Shown in pieces: positions 1 through 10,604 of a DNA stretch of 64,000 nucleotides. The notes under the pieces were generated by a model that saw only the letters and a program-made list of their open reading frames with translations, did not search any database and was not told where the DNA came from. The translations under genes were made by a program, and so were the position numbers. The number at the start of each line of letters is the position of its first letter. Position 1 is the stretch's first letter. This stretch comes from Stenogyne calaminthoides (taxonomy: Eukaryota > Streptophyta > Magnoliopsida > Lamiales > Lamiaceae): NCBI GenBank assembly GCA_037126765.1, contig JBBCBC010000017.1, forward strand, positions 19,769,916 through 19,833,915, in the 5' to 3' direction.

Positions 1-1655
1 TGTAGTTAATTTAGTGATACCAGATCAAAGTAGATTAAATTAACAGTCCCTTGTAACTAAAAGTACACCATTCACGACCTAGATGGAAATGAACAATCCA
101 TCGTGAAAGGTTGAAGTGTAAGGCTCGGATTGGTTTGTCTTGACCAAGAGATTACACTAGTGCATGACTGATGCACTGAAGAGGACCTACAGGAGGACAA
201 ATTTTTCAGAACTGAACTAGGAAGAATTAGACCTCAGTGGTTAGTTATTTCTTAATCTTCGTCCCTTAAATAGGATTGCGTGTGGTTAGTAACTATTGCT
301 TTGACTTATTATGGGTAGAGAATCAAGGAGATTCAATACATTATATCTTGGGCAATATTATTGGTCACATGCGATTGCTAAGATTTAATACGGAGAGTCG
401 TGTGCAAGTACGCTTGTTCGATTTGCCCCCTTGGGAGGTTCATAAGTTTTATCATACCAAATCTTGCAAGTGGAACTAGTTTCCGGTATGGATAATAATG
501 TTGAACCGTTCCTTTACCAAGGATAAAAGATATTAATTAATGGAAAGCTATTTCAGTGGCTTGAATTAATTAATGGGCTAGATAATCTTAAACACGGGAA
601 ATAATAACCGGGAGCCATATTAACTGTAATATGGGTTAAGATGGATAGTGCAATATTAATTATGTAGTGGGATTAATTAATATTTATGGGCTTGAATAAT
701 ATTGTGGCTCAATATTGATAATTCAAGATCCATTGGAATGTCCAATCTTAATTCTCCTAAAAGCCCCCCCAGTAGCCCAACATAAAGTCCAATAACTGAA
801 AAAGGTGTTTAAAAATAAAATAAATATTTGTTGCAATTTTTCCTCATTTTTTGAAAAATATGGATAAAAATGGGAGAAAGATTTTCTTTGAATTTTGTTA
901 TGGAATGAAGATATGTATTCTTGGAATACAAGATTATCTCATTAAATTCAAGAAATCTCCCACTTGGTTATTCATAGGGATATTTTCGAAATTTTTGAAA
1001 TAAAAGGGAAAGAAAGATTTTCTTGATTTTCTTGAAAATATATTATGGAAGATATGTATTTCTTGAAATACAAGTAAATCTTGGTTTCTTGTTCCTTTTA
1101 TTTTCGAAAATTCCCATAACAAGAGGAGTTGGGATTTTTATGGAATATTTTAATTATGGAGAAAAGAATATAGGAGATATATTCAAGATTTCTTGGAGAT
1201 CAAGAAAAAGATTTTCTTCCCCCTATTCCATGCAAAAAAATCGTCCAACACCCCTCTATAAATAGGGGATGAATGTTTCATTCTCAAGTACAATTCCATG
1301 TGCTGAAAAACTTAGTAAATCCACAAAGGTGGTGCAACAAATTTTATTTTCCCTTTTGTTAATTGTTCGCGAGCTTCCTTCCACCGGATTGTCGAGCAAG
1401 GACTAGGGAATACTTGGGAAGGTCTTTTGGTGTGTTTTCAAATACGAGACCATTGCCATTCCAAGAGGTAAGTTCACGTAAACTCGTAGTAATTCCGCAT
1501 GCGTAGGATTTACGTGAACTGTTTATATGCATAATTTATTATTGAATTATTATTTGAATTAATTTAGGATTAATTCATGCTAGTAATAATTGTTAAAATT
1601 AAATTTGTATTTAAATATTCATCCCGAATAGATCCGGGCAATCAATTCCCCAACA
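1..1655 (+). repeat. 5' LTR of copia element A (left end cut by window)
   Basis: This matches the 3' LTR at 14495-16019 and, in reverse complement, the B LTRs. It ends ...CCCCAACA and is followed two bases later by a tRNA-Met primer-binding site. Comparison with the 3' copy shows that about 150 bases are missing at the left edge. It holds 285 bases (about 958-1242) that are absent from the 3' LTR. A TATA-like promoter lies at 1256-1266. The open frame at 276-479 begins with TTG and is not regarded as a gene. Confidence 0.93.
1256..1266 (+). promoter_or_regulatory. TATA box of A 5' LTR
   Basis: CTATAAATAGG sits in the same place in all four A/B family LTRs that reach it. It is the best candidate for the retroelement RNA polymerase II promoter. 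Assignment is by motif and conservation only. Confidence 0.65.
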
Positions 1656-1657
1656 AC

Positions 1658-1670
1658 TGGTATCAGAGCC
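1658..1670 (+). other. Primer-binding site of A (tRNA-Met-i)
   Basis: TGGTATCAGAGCC begins two bases after the LTR end. It is the standard plant copia minus-strand primer site, complementary to the 3' end of initiator tRNA-Met. This fixes both the LTR boundary and the plus orientation of A. Confidence 0.93.
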
Positions 1671-3031
1671 TCGGTTTTGGGCTCTGAATTTTAGATTATA
1701 ATTTAATTTGCTGTCATTAAATTTGAAATTGAATAGTAGAATTGCTAGATCTTTTTTTGCAGGCATCCAATTGTCATGGAATTTAATGTGTTTATTTATG
1801 CATGCATATAAATTGTGGTTTTTTAATTCGATTAGTTCGAATTCGTTTTACCTCGTGAGAAAATCCACGAGTAGATTAAAATTTGTTTGATTTGATCAAT
1901 GTAATAGACTAGTCTAGATCTAGGTTTATTTATTTTTTGTAAATAAATTGTAACCAGATCGGAAATGGAGGCGGAGACGAAGAATTAAAAGACGGGATCC
2001 GAAACCGGGCGTAGGCAGCGTGTGTCGCGCAAAACGTGCCAAGGGAGGCACGCGCGAGTGGGATCTGCCTCGGGCGACGCGGGCACGCTCTGGCGGGCGA
2101 TGCCGCCGAGACGACGCTTCGGCGACGCCTGCCGGGCGCAGGATGACGACGGCGTCGTCGGCGCTTCGGCGCCAAGACGACGACGCCACTCGACACGGCT
2201 GGGGGAGTGCTAGGCGGGAACTCCGACCCGCGAGTTGGTCGATGACGTGGCTAGACAAGGCATTTTTTAAAGACGGTCAAGTGGGAGCTTTTCGAGACGA
2301 ACGATGAAGGCTATGAAGACGATTTCTCAAGATCAAGACATGACAAAAATTAACCATGACAATTGGATAAATGTGCCCAATAATGTTAATTTTTTGTCTT
2401 GATGTTTATGCATTATTTTATGCTTATTTAAATTGTGTTTAAATTTGCGATGCATGAGAAAATGTTTTGAAAAATCTCACTTTCGAAAATTACTAAGTAT
2501 GCTTAAACAATTAATTGACAATTTTATTCCGGATAATAAAATAAAATTAATTATTGACCTCCATGATTTATTTATTTGTGAATTCTTTTGGAGAAATTCC
2601 CCGCACGGGACGGTCAAAAGATAGCTTTCACATGAATAAATTCCAAATGGATGATTGTGGATTATTACTAGTGGCGACGATGACCCTCCCCACGAGGCTC
2701 GATCAAAGCGAAATAACAATTCTGTATTTAATCATGGTTATTACTTAGGTATAAAATTGATATGCATATACTTCCCCGAAGTCCCTGTCAATTTTATATT
2801 GGTCAAGTGGGAGCCAACTATTAATCTGGATATTAAAAGCTTGTAACTGTTCTTATTTGTAACCTGCTTGAATGTGTTTAAATAATGACCCACCCACGTG
2901 GCTTATTTAAACTGTTTTGAGATGTTGGCTGATGCATGTTCATATTTTTTTTTAGATTTTAATATGAAACATGTGATCGAATTTTGTGATATATTTGTGC
3001 TTATGCATATTATTATTTATTTCAGTTCATC
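1671..3031 (+). other. Untranslated leader of A with GC-rich island
   Basis: This is a 1.36 kb leader between the primer site and the gag ATG, homologous to the leader of B (9094-10590). A strongly GC-rich island at about 1995-2240 stands out from the AT-rich surroundings. Open frames across the island start at GTG or are antisense, and I see no supported gene in it. An ATG-started frame of 61 codons (2563-2748) recurs in B and is listed separately. Confidence 0.7.
2563..2748 (+). CDS. Possible small leader ORF, 61 codons, conserved in element B
   Basis: This is an unrecognised ATG-started frame lying about 280 bases upstream of gag. The same frame is open in the B leader (minus strand, 9377-9562) with only a few residue differences, for example IPRTG versus IPPTG. 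It has no signal peptide or known domain. The two elements are close relatives, so nucleotide conservation alone could keep the frame open. A second overlapping frame is also open in both but lacks an ATG. It could be an upstream ORF, a packaging or structural RNA segment, or nothing. Confidence 0.25.
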   Translation: MIYLFVNSFGEIPRTGRSKDSFHMNKFQMDDCGLLLVATMTLPTRLDQSEITILYLIMVIT

Positions 3032-3198
3032 ATGTCGCAACCTTTTAATCTACTGTTCAATATACTTAAAGACAATTTGCTTACTGGTGAAAACTATTTT
3101 GATTGGATATACAAACTAAAACCTGTCCTAGCCGCATCACCTTCCAAATTGGTACTTGATACACCAAAACCCGAAAAACCAACTATGGACGCCGGAAT
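3032..3198 (+). pseudogene. gag: Gag N-terminal fragment of A
   Basis: This encodes the first ~55 residues of a copia Gag starting at ATG 3032, reading MSQPFNLL and then LLTGENYFDWI. That is the usual N-terminal Gag pattern of a tract ending L-T-G-x-N-Y-x-x-W. The B Gag starts with the same MSQPFN. The frame is cut at 3198, where the LTR of B begins. The rest of this gag is missing from the window, because sequence on the far side of B starts only in integrase. Confidence 0.8.
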
Positions 3199-5039
3199 TG
3201 TTGGGGAATAAGTTGCACAGATCTATTCGGGGTGAATATTTAAATACAAATTTATTTCTTATAATTATTACTAGCATGAATTAATCCTATATTAATTCAA
3301 ATAATAATCCAACAACATATCATGCATATAATAATTCACGTAAAACCTACGCATGCGGAATTCTACGAGTTTACGTGAACGTACCTCTTGGGATGGCAAC
3401 GGTGTGGCTGATTAGACTAACCGAAAGAACTTCCCAAGTATTCCCTTAGCCCTCGTTCGACTATCAGGTGGTAGGACACTTGTGAACGATTTAACAAAAG
3501 GAAAATAAATTATGTTGCACCACCTTTGTGGATTTACTAATTTTTCCAGCACATGGAATTGTACTTGGGAATGAAAGAATCATCCCCTATTTATAGAGTC
3601 CAAAGTGGTCGAAATTTGTAAAAAAAAATAATGTGGAAAAATCTTTTCTTGATCTCCAAGAAATCTTGAATATATCTCATATATTCTTTTTCCCATAATT
3701 ATAATATTCCACAAAATCCCACTTACTCTTTTATTATGGATATTTTCGAAAATATGAGGGATCAAGAATCCAAGATTTGGATCTTCTTGAATTTATGAGA
3801 TATTCTTGTATTTCAAGAAATACATATCTTCCATAATATCTTTTCAAGAAAATCAAGAAAATATTTCTTGCCCACTATATTTCAAAAATTTCAAAATTCT
3901 CTTATGAATAACCAAGTGGGAGATTTCTTGAATTTAATGAGATAATCTTGTATTCCAAGAATACATATCTCCATTCCATAACAAAATTCAAAGAAAATCT
4001 TTCTCCCAACTTATCCATAATTTTCGAAAATTACTTGGAAAAATAAGCAACAATATTTATTTTATTTTAATCATCTTTTTCAGTTATTGGACTATATGTT
4101 GGGCTACTTAGGGGGCCTTTAGGAGAATTAAGATTGGACCTTCTAATGGACTTTGAATATCTAATATTGAGCCACAATATTATTCAAGCCCATAAATATT
4201 AATTAATCCCACTACATAATTAATATTACACTATCCATCTTAACCCATATTACAGTCAATATGGCTCCCGGTTATTATTTCCCGTGTTTAAGATTATCTA
4301 GCCCATTAATTAATTCAAGCCACTGAAATAGCTTCCCATTAATTAATATCTTTTATCCTTGGTCAAGGAACGGTTCAACATTATTATCCATACCGGAAAC
4401 TAATTCCACTTGCAAGATTTGGTATGATAAAGCTTATGAACCTCCCAAGGGGGCAAATCAAACAAGCGTACTTGCACACGATTCTTCGTATTAAATCTTA
4501 GCAATCACATGTGACCAATAATATTGCTCAAGATAAAAAGTATTGAATCTCGTTGATTCTCTACCCATGATAAGTCAAAGGAATAGTTACCAATCCCACG
4601 TGATCCTATTTAAGGAAGGAAGATTAAGAAATAACGAACCACTGAGGTCTAATTCTTCCTTGTTCAGTTCTGAAGAATTTATCCTCCTGTAGGTCCTATT
4701 CAGTGCATCAGTCATGCACTAGTGTAATCTCTTGGTCAAGACAAGCCAATCTGAGCCTTACACTTCAACCTTTCACGATGGGTTGTTCATTTCCATCTAG
4801 GTCGTGAATGGCGTACTTTTAGTTACAAGGGACTGTTAATTTATTCTTCTGTGATCTGGTATCACTAAATTAACTACAATGTAACACGTACGACTTATTG
4901 AACAGTTATACAATAAATATATGTAACATTCGATAATATTTAAAGCATCAGTGATAAACAATTTATTTCAGTAAATAAGTCCGAAATTTAGTTTTGATTA
5001 TACAAAGTAAAAAGCATACTTTCTAGTATAATCCCAACA
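3199..5039 (-). repeat. 3' LTR of copia element B, 1841 bp, complete
   Basis: On the plus strand it runs from TGTTGGGG to CCCAACA, a 5'-TG...CA-3' LTR. Followed on the plus strand by the reverse complement of a purine tract (5040-5051), it is the 3' LTR. It is the only full-length LTR of this family in the window and serves as the reference for the others. A TATA box lies at 3586-3596 on the minus strand. Confidence 0.95.
3586..3596 (-). promoter_or_regulatory. TATA box in B 3' LTR
   Basis: CTATAAATAGG on the minus strand, in the position conserved among the LTRs of this family. Confidence 0.6.
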
Positions 5040-5155
5040 ATCTCCCACTTATACTCAAAGTCTGGTTTTAAGTATACTACAACATGTCTCGTGTAGTCTG
5101 TGACATCTAATGTCACCTACACAAACCTAATAATTTCTCCCACTTATACTCAAAG
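5040..5155 (-). other. Duplicated polypurine-tract region of B
   Basis: Two copies of the same 20-base purine-rich block (minus strand, ending AGTGGGAGA) lie at 5041-5060 and 5136-5155. The copy next to the LTR should prime plus-strand synthesis. The inner copy overlaps the 3' end of pol. Element A shows the same duplicated layout (14372-14391 and 14474-14493), so it is a family trait. Confidence 0.75.
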
Positions 5156-8100
5156 CAGATTGGCAACGGTCTTGACACCCATTCCTTTCACATGTCTCTC
5201 GAATGTATGCAGAGGCAGACCCTTTGTGAATGGATCTGTTAGGTTGTCATCAGACGCTATCTTTGCCACATCTATATCTCCTCTCTTAACGATTTCTTGT
5301 ATAAGATGGTATTTCCTTTCAATGTGTTTGCTGGCTTTGTGGGCTCTTGGTTCCCTTGAATTTGCAACTGCTCCGGCATTGTCAAAATAAACAGTGATTC
5401 TACTGGGCAAATTCGGAACCACATCTAAGTCCACTAGGAAGTTCTTGAGCCAAACCGCTTCTTTCGCTGCCTCGCAAGCAGCTACATATTCGGCTTCCAT
5501 GGTAGAATCTGTGACGCATTTCTGCTTGACGCTTCTCCATGTCACGGCTCCTCCCCCCATGCAAAACACACTATCAGAGGTAGATTTTCTGGAGTCTATG
5601 TCTGATTGGAAATTCGAGTCCGTGTAGCCGATGGGGATTGGACTATCTGACTGATAAACCAACATTCTATCCCGAGTTCTTTTCAGATACTTCAGAATGT
5701 TTTTAACTGCCGTCCAATGATCTTTCCCCGGGTTACTTTGATATCTTGCCACCATGCCTACGGCAAAGTAGATATCCGGTTTCGTACACAGTATTGCATA
5801 CATAAGGCTTCCGACAGCCGAAGCATAAGGAATGCCTTTCATATCATCTATCTCATTTTGCTACTTAGGGGACATTTTCTTGGATAGATGGATTCCATGC
5901 CTGAAAGGTACGAAGCCTTTCTTGGAATCTTGCATGCTGAATCGTTTCAAGACAGTGTCTATGTATGAAGCTTGCGATAAGCCGATCATCATTTTCTTGC
6001 GATCTCGAGTGATCTTGATCCCAAGGATGTGTCCGGCTTCCCCTAAGTCTTTCATATCAAACTGTTTTGAAAGCCATGCCCTTACGTCTGATAACACCTT
6101 TACATCGTTCCCGATGATCAGAATGTCATCTATGTATAGTACTAAGAATACCAATGCAGTTCCGACACGCTTTTTAAACACATAACTTTCAAACTCATTT
6201 TGATCGAACCCATAAGACTTTATAACATGATCAAAACATTGGTTCCAAGCTCTGGATGCATGTTTGAGTCCGTAAATGGACTTCATGAGCTTACAAACTA
6301 GGTGTTCTTGGCCTTTTCAATGAAGCCTTGGAGTTGTTGCATATAGATCTCTTCATCAAGACTTCCGTTAAGGAAAGCTGTCTTGACATCCATTTGCCAG
6401 ATTTCAAAGTCGAAATGCGCAGCAATCGATAAGAGAATACGGATAGACTTAAGCATGGCTACGGGCGAAAAAGTTTCCTCATAATCGATCCCTTCTTTCT
6501 GAGTATAACCTTTCGCCACTAGTCTTGCTTTGAAGGTTTCAACCTTCCCGTCTGGTCCTCTTTTTCGCTTGTACACCTACTTGCAACCAATGGGTTTGAC
6601 CCCATTAAGTGGTTCGACTAGCTCCCACACTCTGTTATGAAACATAGAACCCATTTCGGCTTTCATTGCTGTTTGCCAAGAATCTGCATCCTTGTCTTGG
6701 AGTGCCTCGTCATATGTCCATGGGTCTGATTCGTCTTGTCCGGAAATCAAGTCCGAGGACTCTCCTATTCCTATGAATCTCTCGGGCTGTCTTACAACCC
6801 TCCCACTACGACGAGGTTCCGGTTGTGAAAGTGTGTCGTTTGGTATATCATCTAGTACAGTTGGCATTGAGGTCTACCCTCTTAGCTCATTTAAGGTAAT
6901 CTCACTTCTGGGTTTTCTTCCATTCATATAGTCTTCTTCCAAAAATCTAAAGTGGGTGCTTATGACCACCTTTTGATCTTCGGGACCATAGAACATACAC
7001 CCTTTTGTTCCCTCGGGGTATCCTACAAACAACCTTAATTCTGATCGTGGATCCAATTTACCAGCTTCCTTGTCCAACACGTAGGCCGGGCACCCCCAAA
7101 TTCTCATGTGTCTCATACTAGGCTTGAGCCCTGTCCACAATTCTTTGGGAGTTTTGGGAACCGATTTGGATGGCACCAAGTTCAGAATGTAAGCTTCTGT
7201 TTCCAAGGCATGACCCCAGAACGACTTGGGAAGATCCGCATAACTCATCATAGATCTAACCATTTCCAAAAGAGTTCTGTTTCTTCGCTCTGCAACCCCG
7301 TTTTGTTGAGGGGTTCCGGGTGCAGTGAGCTGGGATGCAATCCCTTCATCAGATAAGTAGTTCAAAAACTCATCGCTGAGGTATTCGCCTCCACGATCAG
7401 ATCATAGAGACTTGATACATTTTTCCCTATGATTCTCTGCTTGAGCCTTAAATTCTTTGAATTTCTCAAAGGTCTCAAATCTATGCTTCATAAGGAAAAT
7501 ATAACCGTACCTTGAGTAATCATCAATAAAAGTGACAAAATACTCATAACCTCCTCTTGCTTTGGTTGACATTGGACCACATACATCTGTGTGAACGGTC
7601 TCTAACACTTCTTTGGCTATATTCCCCTTGGCTCTAAATGCCCTCTTGGTCATTTTACCCTCCAAACATGATTCGCAGGTTGGAATTGGTTCAACTTGGA
7701 GAAGCTCTAGTGAACCGTCTTTCACCAACCTTTGTATCCTCTTTAGATTTATATGACCTAATCTTATATGCCAAAGAAGTGTCTCGTTCACGTCTGATGA
7801 ACGTTTTCTTTTCTCGGTAATAGTTGATGTGTTATAGGATGCATTTCGCGAGTGGTGTGCCCAGTTAATTGTATAGAGATTATTCGACAACGTTCCATGA
7901 CAGATAAATTTATCAAAAAGAGAAATGGTAACAACTTTATTAAAAGTAACCGAATATCCATCATAAAAAAGTTTAGAAAGTGAAATCAAATTCTTTCTAA
8001 AATTCGGAACGTAAAGAACATCTCTTAAAATTAAAACTCTATCTTCAAAAGGCAGGTGCACTTCTCCCACTGCTTCAGCTACCACTCTCGTAGCATCTCC

Positions 8101-9093
8101 CAGTGTGATGAGGATCTCACTCCCACTAAGTTGTCGGGTTCGTTTGAACCCCTGTAAAGTGAAACATACATGATCAGTGGATCCCGTATCCACCACCCAT
8201 AAATGGGAGGCATATGCCGCTAAACAAGTTTCAACAACTAGTGCGTGAGAATTACCTTTCTTTCCTTTCCTTTTGGGATTGGAACAGGTTGACCTCCAAT
8301 GTCCTTTCTCCCAGCAATTAAAACATATTCCTTTTGGTCCTTTCTTGACACCCAAACAGCTAACCGTCTTTTTCTCACTTTTCTTAGTGATGAGTTTGCG
8401 TTGATTCTGACCACTTTCCTTTTCTTGAGACTTGCCTTCCACTGGCCTAGATCTCGAGAAAAGACTTTTGGTCACCAATGCTTCGTCTTTCTTTCCTAAA
8501 TGCTTCTCTACTTTCTCCAAGGCTTCTTGTAGGATATCCATAGTAAACATGTGATCACTCATCACAAAACTACAGTAAAATCCATCAAAGCTCCTTGGCA
8601 GAGTTAGCAACAGAAATTCGATTTGGGCCTCATCACAATACTTAGTTTCGAGATAAGCCAGTTTTTGAAAATGGTGTTTGACTCTGAGAACATGCTCCCT
8701 TACAGGTGTTCCCTCAGCCATCTTTAGCCTAGCCACGTCGTCATTTTTAAACTGATTGATCATGCGGTCTTTTGTTAAAAACATTTCTTCAAGACTTTGC
8801 ATAATTTCCGCAGCAGACTCAACACCTTCATGAATGTGTCTCAAATCATCAGACAATGAAGTCAAGATTACACGTTTCATGGGTTCATTGGACTGCTCCC
8901 AAATATAATACTCATGTCTTTCCGCATCAGGTGATTCATCAGTAGGCTTACGTGGCTTGGGTACATCAAGAATCCAATAATGTTTTTGTGCAGGTAGGAC
9001 AAAACTCATATTTCATTTCCAAACATTATAGTTTTCGCCAGTTAATTGGTGTTCTTTCAGTGTATATAACAGTGGATTAAAAGGTTGCGACAT
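5150..9093 (-). pseudogene. gag-pol: Gag-pol polyprotein of copia B (about 5 stops, 1 frameshift)
   Basis: This is a single copia polyprotein frame. Order on the minus strand is Gag N-terminus (ATG 9093), Gag with zinc knuckle CFNCWEKGHWRSTC (C-x2-C-x4-H-x4-C, about 8290-8330), aspartic protease with DTGST, Gag-pre-integrase (LWHIRLGH), integrase core (HTDVCGP, then FIDDYSRYGY), RT with YIDD (about 6125-6140) and RNase H ending at 5150. Stops interrupt the frame just after residue 27 (about 9010), at 7399-7401, 6874-6876, 6577-6579 and about 5860. A 1-base deletion lies near 6290-6300 (AAAAGGCC against AAAAGGGCC in A). Several stops fit CGA to TGA or TGG to TAG changes. It is the best-preserved copy of its family here but non-functional as read. 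Confidence 0.92.
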
Positions 9094-10590
9094 GATGAAC
9101 TGAAATAAATAATAATATGCATAAGCAAAAATATATCACAAGGTTTGATCACATGCATCATATTAAAATCTCAAAAAAATATGAACATGCATCAGCCAAC
9201 ATCTCAAAACAGCTTAAATAAGCCACGTGGGGTGGGTCATTATTTAAACACATTCAAGTAGGTTACAAACAAGAACAGTTACAAACCTTTAATATTCAGA
9301 TTAATAGTTGGCTCCCACTTGACCAATATAAAATTGACAGGGACTTCGGGGAAGTATATGCATATCAATTTTATACCTAAGTAATAACCATGATTAAATA
9401 CAGGATTATTATTTCGCTTTGAACGAGCCTCGTGGGGAGGATCATCGTCGCCACTAATAATAACCCACAATCATCCATTTGGAATTCATTCATGTGAAAG
9501 CTATCTTTTGACCGTCCCGTGGGGGGAATTTCTCCAAAAGAATTCACAAATAAATAAATCATTGAGGTCAAAATTAATTCAATTTTAATATCCGGAATAA
9601 AATTGTCAATTAATTATTTAAACATACTTAGTAATTTTGAAGGTGAGATTTTTCATTGGGCAACTCTCATGCAAACACATTTAAACAAATTAAATAAAGC
9701 ATAAGATAGCACAAAATAAATCAAGCAAAACAGAAAAATAAACATATTGGGCACAAATTATCCAATTGTCATGGTTTGATTTTTCTTGGCTTGATCTTGA
9801 AGAAACACCGTCTTGAATTTCTCCCACTAAATCGTCTCGAAAAAATACTCCGTCTCGAAAAAAAAATACTCGGTCTCCACGCGCCGCGCCCAGCGGCTTT
9901 CGCGGCCGGGACGCCAAGATCCCGCCCACTTTGGCGCGAGTTCCTCAGCGGCGAAGCGAGCCGCCCGCCCCGCGCCTCTAAGACGCGCCTCGGCGGCGCC
10001 TTCGCCAGCCACCCTCACCGCGGTACTTTCGGCGATCGCAAGACGTCCCCGCGTGCCAGCGGCAGATCCGCCTCCATCCGCTTTGGCCCGCTCGCGCAAG
10101 CGGTGCCGCATGGCGCCTAGCGCGCCCGGTCTGTGAGGCAGATCTCGCCTTGGCTTCGGCCCCCGCCGGCGCCCGTGCGTGCCTACGCGCATCCGCGTCG
10201 CGCGCGTGTCTCCCTTGGCACGTTTCGCGCGACGCACGCCGCCTATGCCCGGTTTCTGGATTTTGTCCGTTAATTCTTCGTCTCGTCCTCGTTTTCGATC
10301 CGGTTACAATTTATTTACAAAAAATAAATAAACCTAGATCTAGACTAGTCTATTACATTGATCAAATCAAACAAATTCTAATCTACTCGTGGATTTTCTC
10401 ACGAGGCAAAACGAATCCGAACGAATCGAATTAAAAAACCACAATTTATATGCATGCATAAATAAACACATTAAATTCCATGAAAATTGGATACCTGCAA
10501 AACAGATCTAGCAATTCTACTATCCAATTTCAAATTTAATGTCAACGAATTAAATTACAATTTTAAAAAAATTCAGAGCCCGAAACCGTG
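9094..10590 (-). other. Leader of B with GC-rich island
   Basis: This leader lies between the primer site and the gag ATG and is homologous to the A leader. The GC-rich island (about 9870-10260) is longer and more divergent than in A, and is packed with CG dinucleotides. Frames through it start at GTG rather than ATG. The small conserved frame lies at 9377-9562. Confidence 0.7.
9377..9562 (-). CDS. Possible small leader ORF of B (counterpart of 2563-2748)
   Basis: ATG-started frame of 61 codons in the B leader. It differs from the A copy at about five residues and has no recognised domain. Function is unknown, and it may be open only because A and B are recent relatives. Confidence 0.25.
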   Translation of the reverse strand: MIYLFVNSFGEIPPTGRSKDSFHMNEFQMDDCGLLLVATMILPTRLVQSEIIILYLIMVIT

Positions 10591-10602
10591 GCTTTGATAC
10601 CA
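10591..10602 (-). other. Primer-binding site of B
   Basis: On the minus strand this reads TGGTATCAAAGC, two bases from the LTR end at 10605. It is a one-base variant of the tRNA-Met site seen in A. It confirms the minus orientation and marks the neighbouring LTR as the 5' one. Confidence 0.88.
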
Positions 10603-10604
10603 GT

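Noticed and set aside
276..479. 67-codon frame in the A LTR, repeated at 14925-15128
   Set aside because: It starts at TTG, is present only because the LTRs are copies, and is disrupted in the B LTRs.
2020..2307. 95-codon Arg-rich frame in the A leader, sharing RAKRAKG with a frame in B
   Set aside because: It starts at GTG, not ATG, in both elements, and the two diverge after ~10 residues. The likeness follows from nucleotide similarity of the GC-rich island.
2655..2846. 63-codon frame conserved in the A and B leaders
   Set aside because: It has no ATG in either copy and overlaps the 61-codon frame; it probably is open by shared nucleotide sequence.
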